From contig JAUWZL010000021.1 in assembly GCA_030615305.1 (NCBI GenBank), forward strand, positions 1-9,802: DNA of 9,802 nucleotides. Direction: 5' to 3'. This DNA comes from Dehalococcoidia bacterium. Its GTDB lineage: Bacteria; Chloroflexota; Dehalococcoidia; Dehalococcoidales; JAUWZL01. Position 1 is the first letter of the stretch. Each line of letters opens with the position of its first letter. The translations under genes were made by a program, and so were the position numbers. Positions 6,582-9,802 of the stretch are shown one piece after another. A model generated the notes under the pieces. That model worked only from the letters and a program-made list of their open reading frames with translations, had not been told where the DNA came from and did not search any database.

Positions 6582-7256
6582 CTAAGCTGAGGGATATTCA
6601 CTTCCCCTTGAGATTTTGACCAATCTCCAGGCGATAGTCTCACAGAGCACGGTTATATCTTCGGCAGAGAGGTAGCTAGATATGGTGCTATCAAATAGGA
6701 TGCTACCCTCGGGGACAAGCTCATCATCACCACGCCATAAGACTAGAGTTAATGGCACACGGCTAAAGGCACTAATAGCAACGGCTATATCACCATAATC
6801 TGCCTTATGACCACCAAGTTTCGCAGCAGCATCAAGCAGCCGATGAGATTCCTGGCCAAAGTTGTCCAGGAGAGGCTTAATTGCTCTCTTGTAAAATGTG
6901 GGGAAATAGTTAGCTCCTTCTGGTAATTCTTTGTAGGTTATCTTTGTGCCGCTAATGGGGCTGCCCTGGGCTTGGATTAGATAATGGAGCATTAACAGCT
7001 TTTCTTTTGGCTGAACCGGCTCTTGGCTGCCTAGTGGGGAGACATCCATTTCAGGCAAAGTGATTTGGTAAGACCTGTTCAGATATTCAAGGGTTATTAT
7101 TTTTTTACTGGCCGATAGCTTTAATTCAGCTCCAGCTTTTTGGCATTGATCTTCTACGTTGATACTGGCGAGCTTTTGGCTAGCCAGTTTAAGAGCCAGC
7201 TCATATCTGTGCTGATAGTTTCTCTGGTTGGGCGGAGCTAAAGACCTTCTTTTCAT
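6582..7256 (-). CDS. DUF3786 domain-containing protein
   Basis: A 224-residue soluble protein with no signal peptide or membrane segment, recognised as DUF3786 by its pattern. The N-terminal region contains YELALKLASQKLA (18-30). A central block has LLMLHYL (87-93) followed by the TYKELPEG region (107-114) and a tyrosine/phenylalanine-rich stretch. The C-terminal block runs from YGDIAVA (154-160) through LVLWRGDDELVPEG (171-184), ILFD (186-189) and YLSAED (195-200). It has only two cysteines (38 and 205), so no iron-sulfur motif of its own. Biochemical function is unknown. As I recall, the domain is found in anaerobes and sometimes next to the four-cysteine FeS domain that AcsC carries. Here it is the last gene after acsC and acsE, nine bases past the acsE stop with no good ribosome site, so it is probably co-translated. 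A role with the corrinoid protein is inference. Confidence 0.8.
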   Translation of the reverse strand: MKRRSLAPPNQRNYQHRYELALKLASQKLASINVEDQCQKAGAELKLSASKKIITLEYLNRSYQITLPEMDVSPLGSQEPVQPKEKLLMLHYLIQAQGSPISGTKITYKELPEGANYFPTFYKRAIKPLLDNFGQESHRLLDAAAKLGGHKADYGDIAVAISAFSRVPLTLVLWRGDDELVPEGSILFDSTISSYLSAEDITVLCETIAWRLVKISRGSEYPSA

Positions 7257-7265
7257 CGGTGTTAA

Positions 7266-8144
7266 TTATATTTCAAGCCAAGAGTGCGAGTAGAGTGTTT
7301 CACCACTAAGAACGCGGACTGTTTTTACGTATTCCAGTTCTTTCTGGCTTAGGGAAGCAAGGTCAGGCTTTTCACCATCCATTACCCGGTGTACCAGGCT
7401 AACTATTTCTGGCATCTCACCCCTGGCTAGCCTGATTAGCTCTTGATCAAAGGCATCAACTATGGCTGAATAGAGTTCATGCTTCATTAGCATTGCCAGG
7501 TAAGTCCGGTTGAGATAGGGTCTTAGGTGTGCTGGGGTGCCGTTTGAGACATTGGACAGGCCAACAATGGATTTGCATCCGGGAGCAATATCGGCCAGCA
7601 TGCCCATAAACTCCACACAGGCTTTTACCTGGTTTATTTCCACACTGACCGGTGTAACGATAGGGTCAATCCAGATGCTTTCATTGGGGATACCCAGTTG
7701 ATTGGCCTTATAAATAAGGTCAACGGCTAGCATACATCTTTCGTTGGCATCGCGGGGCATGCCCTCTACCCCCCAGAGGAGACCTATCATATCGGCATTA
7801 TATTCCTTGACCATGGGCAATAACCTTTCCAGCCTCTCTGGTTGCAGCGAGATAGAATTGATTAGTGCCCTCTTCTGGCAGGCTTTCAGGCCAGCCTCAG
7901 TAGCTAGCGGGTTGGTGGTGTCCAGGGATAAAGGTATATTGGTAACCCCTTGCACAATATTGACCAGCCAAGCCATTAGCTCATCGCCGGCTTTACGGGC
8001 AGGCCCGATGTTCAGTTCAAGATAGTCAATGCCGGCCTCAGCCTCAGCCTTAGCCAGCTTCTGAATGGGCTTTGGGTCTCTTTCCCTCAGTGCCGGGCCG
8101 ATGGTCTTTGACATTACATTTATATTTTCCCCGATAAGAATCAT
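7266..8144 (-). CDS. acsE: Methyltetrahydrofolate:corrinoid/iron-sulfur protein methyltransferase
   Basis: A 292-residue TIM-barrel methyltransferase of the pterin-binding family. It passes the methyl group of methyl-tetrahydrofolate to the Co(I) corrinoid of the iron-sulfur protein in the Wood-Ljungdahl pathway. The folate-binding residues known from the Moorella enzyme fall at the same numbers here: Asp75 (LSLDTTN), Asn96 (ALINS) and Asp160 (IWIDP). Asn198 in GLSNVSNG matches the catalytic Asn199. The Moorella protein is 262 residues; the extra length is an insert at about 242-275, after which ETLYSHSWLEI aligns with the usual C-terminus. The ATG is preceded by an excellent GGGAGGT site. 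It lies 11 bases after acsC, the gene of its substrate protein, which supports the assignment over other pterin methyltransferases such as MtrH or dihydropteroate synthase. Confidence 0.92.
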   Translation of the reverse strand: MILIGENINVMSKTIGPALRERDPKPIQKLAKAEAEAGIDYLELNIGPARKAGDELMAWLVNIVQGVTNIPLSLDTTNPLATEAGLKACQKRALINSISLQPERLERLLPMVKEYNADMIGLLWGVEGMPRDANERCMLAVDLIYKANQLGIPNESIWIDPIVTPVSVEINQVKACVEFMGMLADIAPGCKSIVGLSNVSNGTPAHLRPYLNRTYLAMLMKHELYSAIVDAFDQELIRLARGEMPEIVSLVHRVMDGEKPDLASLSQKELEYVKTVRVLSGETLYSHSWLEI

Positions 8145-8147
8145 TAG

Positions 8148-8157
8148 TTACCTCCCT
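8148..8157 (-). promoter_or_regulatory. Strong ribosome binding site of acsE overlapping the acsC stop
   Basis: The minus strand reads TAGGGAGGTAACTATG. The acsC stop codon TAG leads directly into an AGGGAGGTAA Shine-Dalgarno site, which is followed by the acsE ATG at 8144. This is the strongest ribosome site in the window and suggests acsE is translated at a high rate, independently as well as by coupling. Confidence 0.8.
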
Positions 8158-9502
8158 ATGGCTTCCATGTTTTAAGATAAGCCGGGATGTGAGCCCCTTC
8201 TCTGGGGCCAATTAGAATCTCCCAGTCGGGCAGTTCCTCTTCCAATCCGCCGCTTTCAATGGCTATATAGCCTGGGATTATCAGTTTGCGGTGTTTAACC
8301 TCATCGGCGATTCTGCACTTCTTGACAAAGGGGGCAATGGTATCGGCACCGAACTTCCCGGCTGCCCAGGCTGTCATAACTGAAAGACCCTCGGTGTCCT
8401 TGACCAAGAGGTAGCCGGGAATCCGGCTGTTTTCTATCTCGCCGGAGACAATAAAGTAGGTGAGGGAAAAGTTGGAGGTAACTAGAACCGGGGAGTTTTT
8501 ATCGGGGCCGCCAATTTCGTAGATGCCTTCGGTGGTAGCCAGCGGCCGCTGTGGGTCGGTAAAGATATTCATCCGGAGTACAAGCAGGGGAAACAGGCTT
8601 TCTCCTTGAAAATCAGAAAGGACTATTATGCCGCTGTACTTGGCGACAAAGGTAGCGGCAATCAATGCTTCCTTCATCGGATCCTCAGTCATCTCATTGG
8701 CTAAGATAATGGTTGGATAGCCCAAGGGACGGAATTTTTTATCCAGTGCGGCTCTCCTTATTATGACCTGGTCTTCAAATGCCTGGTGCAGTGTCCTTGC
8801 CCCGGAATCAATGATGATGTCCTTAATTCCGGACTGGTCAAGCTTGGTGGTCAGCTCGGCAAGCTCTTCCAGCTTGTCAGTTTTGACGGCTACGGGACAG
8901 GAGTTATCCTTAGCCATTGCCGCTACCTGTTCCAGGTTATCCTTGGTGGCGGCATAAAGCAGAGGTTTTCTGTCGGCACAGGCTGCCAGACCGGCAGCCA
9001 GGATATCGGGGCTTTCACTCATCAGGATAATGTTAGCGTCGCTGTTCTGCTTAACCTTGGTCACCAGAGCCCCAAATTTGCTGGCATCCTTTGAATCGCA
9101 CTTTATTGCCACCAGCTCGGCGTGGAGGGTAAGTCCAACCCGGTCATACTGGAGTTTGTTAAACCTGTCAAGACGGCTATCAACCTCAGCTTCAGCCATA
9201 GTATCGCTGATGAGAATGGCAAAGCCGGGTGGATTTTCAAACCTTTTCTCGTGGCGGAACATGACTGTCTCTCCGCCTATCTTTAGTGCCCGGTCGCCAA
9301 CCCCGATGGTAACCGGCCTGATGGGTGGGGCTGATGCCTCCTCCAGTTTGACCTTTGCCTCTTCAGATACATAGGGGCAGGCAGCCAGTTCTGCTTTGCC
9401 GGCAGCCAGACTCATGGCAAAGGCCAGGCAGGTAGGCACTCCACATTCGCCACAGTTGGTCTTGGGCAGTAATTTAAATATTTCAATACCGGTAAGCGGC
9501 AT
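8156..9502 (-). CDS. acsC: Corrinoid/iron-sulfur protein large subunit (acetyl-CoA decarbonylase/synthase gamma subunit)
   Basis: A 448-residue protein, the same size as the known large subunit (about 446). It carries the methyl group on a corrinoid from AcsE to acetyl-CoA synthase. The N-terminal FeS domain has cysteines at 17, 20, 25 and 42 (NCGECGVPTC, then ACPY), the spacing of the low-potential [4Fe-4S] cluster that keeps cobalt in the Co(I) state. A TIM-barrel region follows, with LILSDTM-like and IIIDSGA strands. The C-terminal part (about 335-448), including SNFSLTYFIVSGEIE and IPGYLLVKDTEG, is the corrinoid-binding domain. The ATG at 9502 begins right before the family start MPLTGIEIFKLLPKTNCG. 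An AAGGAG site lies 12 bases upstream within the preceding gene, whose stop is one base away. The small subunit AcsD is not adjacent. In archaea the equivalent is CdhE; the neighbouring acsE favours the bacterial version. Confidence 0.95.
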   Translation of the reverse strand: MPLTGIEIFKLLPKTNCGECGVPTCLAFAMSLAAGKAELAACPYVSEEAKVKLEEASAPPIRPVTIGVGDRALKIGGETVMFRHEKRFENPPGFAILISDTMAEAEVDSRLDRFNKLQYDRVGLTLHAELVAIKCDSKDASKFGALVTKVKQNSDANIILMSESPDILAAGLAACADRKPLLYAATKDNLEQVAAMAKDNSCPVAVKTDKLEELAELTTKLDQSGIKDIIIDSGARTLHQAFEDQVIIRRAALDKKFRPLGYPTIILANEMTEDPMKEALIAATFVAKYSGIIVLSDFQGESLFPLLVLRMNIFTDPQRPLATTEGIYEIGGPDKNSPVLVTSNFSLTYFIVSGEIENSRIPGYLLVKDTEGLSVMTAWAAGKFGADTIAPFVKKCRIADEVKHRKLIIPGYIAIESGGLEEELPDWEILIGPREGAHIPAYLKTWKP

Positions 9503-9503
9503 T

Positions 9504-9802
9504 TTAATATAAGTCTCCTTTCTTAACCACTTCAGGCGCGAGCCAACAACCGAGGTCAGCAGCCATTATGTCACCGGTTTCCTCATAGGCTCTGCCCCGG
9601 CATCCAGAACAGGTAACCTTGTAGGAACAGTCTCTACATTCACCCTTGAGTAGTTCTCTCTGCCGCAGTTCGGCTAGTATAGGCGAGTTTTGCCAAATAG
9701 ATATTATGCTCTGCTCTCTGATATTGCCCAGCTTAACCTGGAGTAACATGCATGGGTTTACCTCGCCATTGCATTGAACCATGATATAGCCTCTGGGCAT
9801 AC
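9504..9802 (-). CDS. Radical SAM/SPASM domain protein, C-terminal part (5' truncated)
   Basis: The last 99 or so codons of a protein whose start lies beyond the right edge; the ATG at 9800 is an internal Met. What remains is a SPASM auxiliary cluster domain: CNGEVNPC (cysteines 10 and 17 from that Met), the GNIRE and SIWQNSP segments, then cysteines 55, 58, 64 and 67 in CRDCSYKVTCSGCRGRAYEE, and Cys85 in LGCW. These would ligate one or two extra [4Fe-4S] clusters. The CxGCRxRAY(x)xTGD pattern resembles the heme-biosynthesis AhbC/AhbD/NirJ group and related peptide-modifying enzymes, but the catalytic CxxxCxxC domain is outside the window, so the reaction cannot be assigned. It ends one base before the acsC start and holds the acsC ribosome site, so it is very likely in the same operon. 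Confidence 0.82.
   Translation of the reverse strand, partial: MPRGYIMVQCNGEVNPCMLLQVKLGNIREQSIISIWQNSPILAELRQRELLKGECRDCSYKVTCSGCRGRAYEETGDIMAADLGCWLAPEVVKKGDLY

Noticed and set aside
9030..9374. Open frame of 114 codons on the plus strand inside acsC
   Set aside because: It is antisense to a clearly recognised gene, has no ribosome site, and its translation is serine-rich with no recognisable pattern.

Overview
The window reads as bacterial chromosome from an anaerobe that uses the Wood-Ljungdahl (reductive acetyl-CoA) pathway. The best guess is Chloroflexota, class Dehalococcoidia or a relative. Three things point there. First, bacterial-type AcsE and AcsC sit together. Second, the UDP-GlcNAc genes are of the archaeal-like kind (a short GlmM plus two nucleotidyltransferase/left-handed-beta-helix proteins of about 400 residues), while Shine-Dalgarno sites and promoters look bacterial. 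Third, the DUF3786 protein is typical of anaerobes. The taxonomic call is inference; no rRNA or marker gene is present. No stretch without a gene exceeds about 135 bases, and I see no mobile element, CRISPR array, tRNA or rRNA.

Layout. Positions 1-573 (+) hold the C-terminal part of an iron-siderophore/cobalamin-type ABC ATPase. It converges on a thioredoxin gene (594-911, -). A 133-base divergent spacer carries plausible back-to-back promoters. The right-hand promoter drives a tight four-gene operon, 1045-6548 (+): glmM, a GlmU-like bifunctional enzyme, a second GlmU-like paralog, and glmS. The gaps are 1, 12 and 7 bases. Together these make UDP-GlcNAc from fructose-6-phosphate: GlmS makes glucosamine-6-P, GlmM converts it to glucosamine-1-P, and GlmU acetylates and uridylylates it. 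The gene order is the reverse of the pathway order.

This operon converges (33-base gap) on a minus-strand operon that enters from the right edge: the C-terminal end of a radical SAM/SPASM protein (9802-9504), acsC (9502-8156), acsE (8144-7266) and a DUF3786 protein (7256-6582). AcsE moves the methyl group of methyl-tetrahydrofolate to the corrinoid of the AcsC-containing iron-sulfur protein, the step before acetyl-CoA synthase. The AcsC partner, AcsD, is not in the window.

The most interesting points are: a tandem GlmU duplication in which the second copy has lost the acetyltransferase residues; a DUF3786 protein embedded in the corrinoid methyl-transfer operon; an internal insertion in AcsE; and a strong stem-loop in the tail of the ABC gene. 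I do not see a wholly new system; most of the window is recognisable core metabolism.
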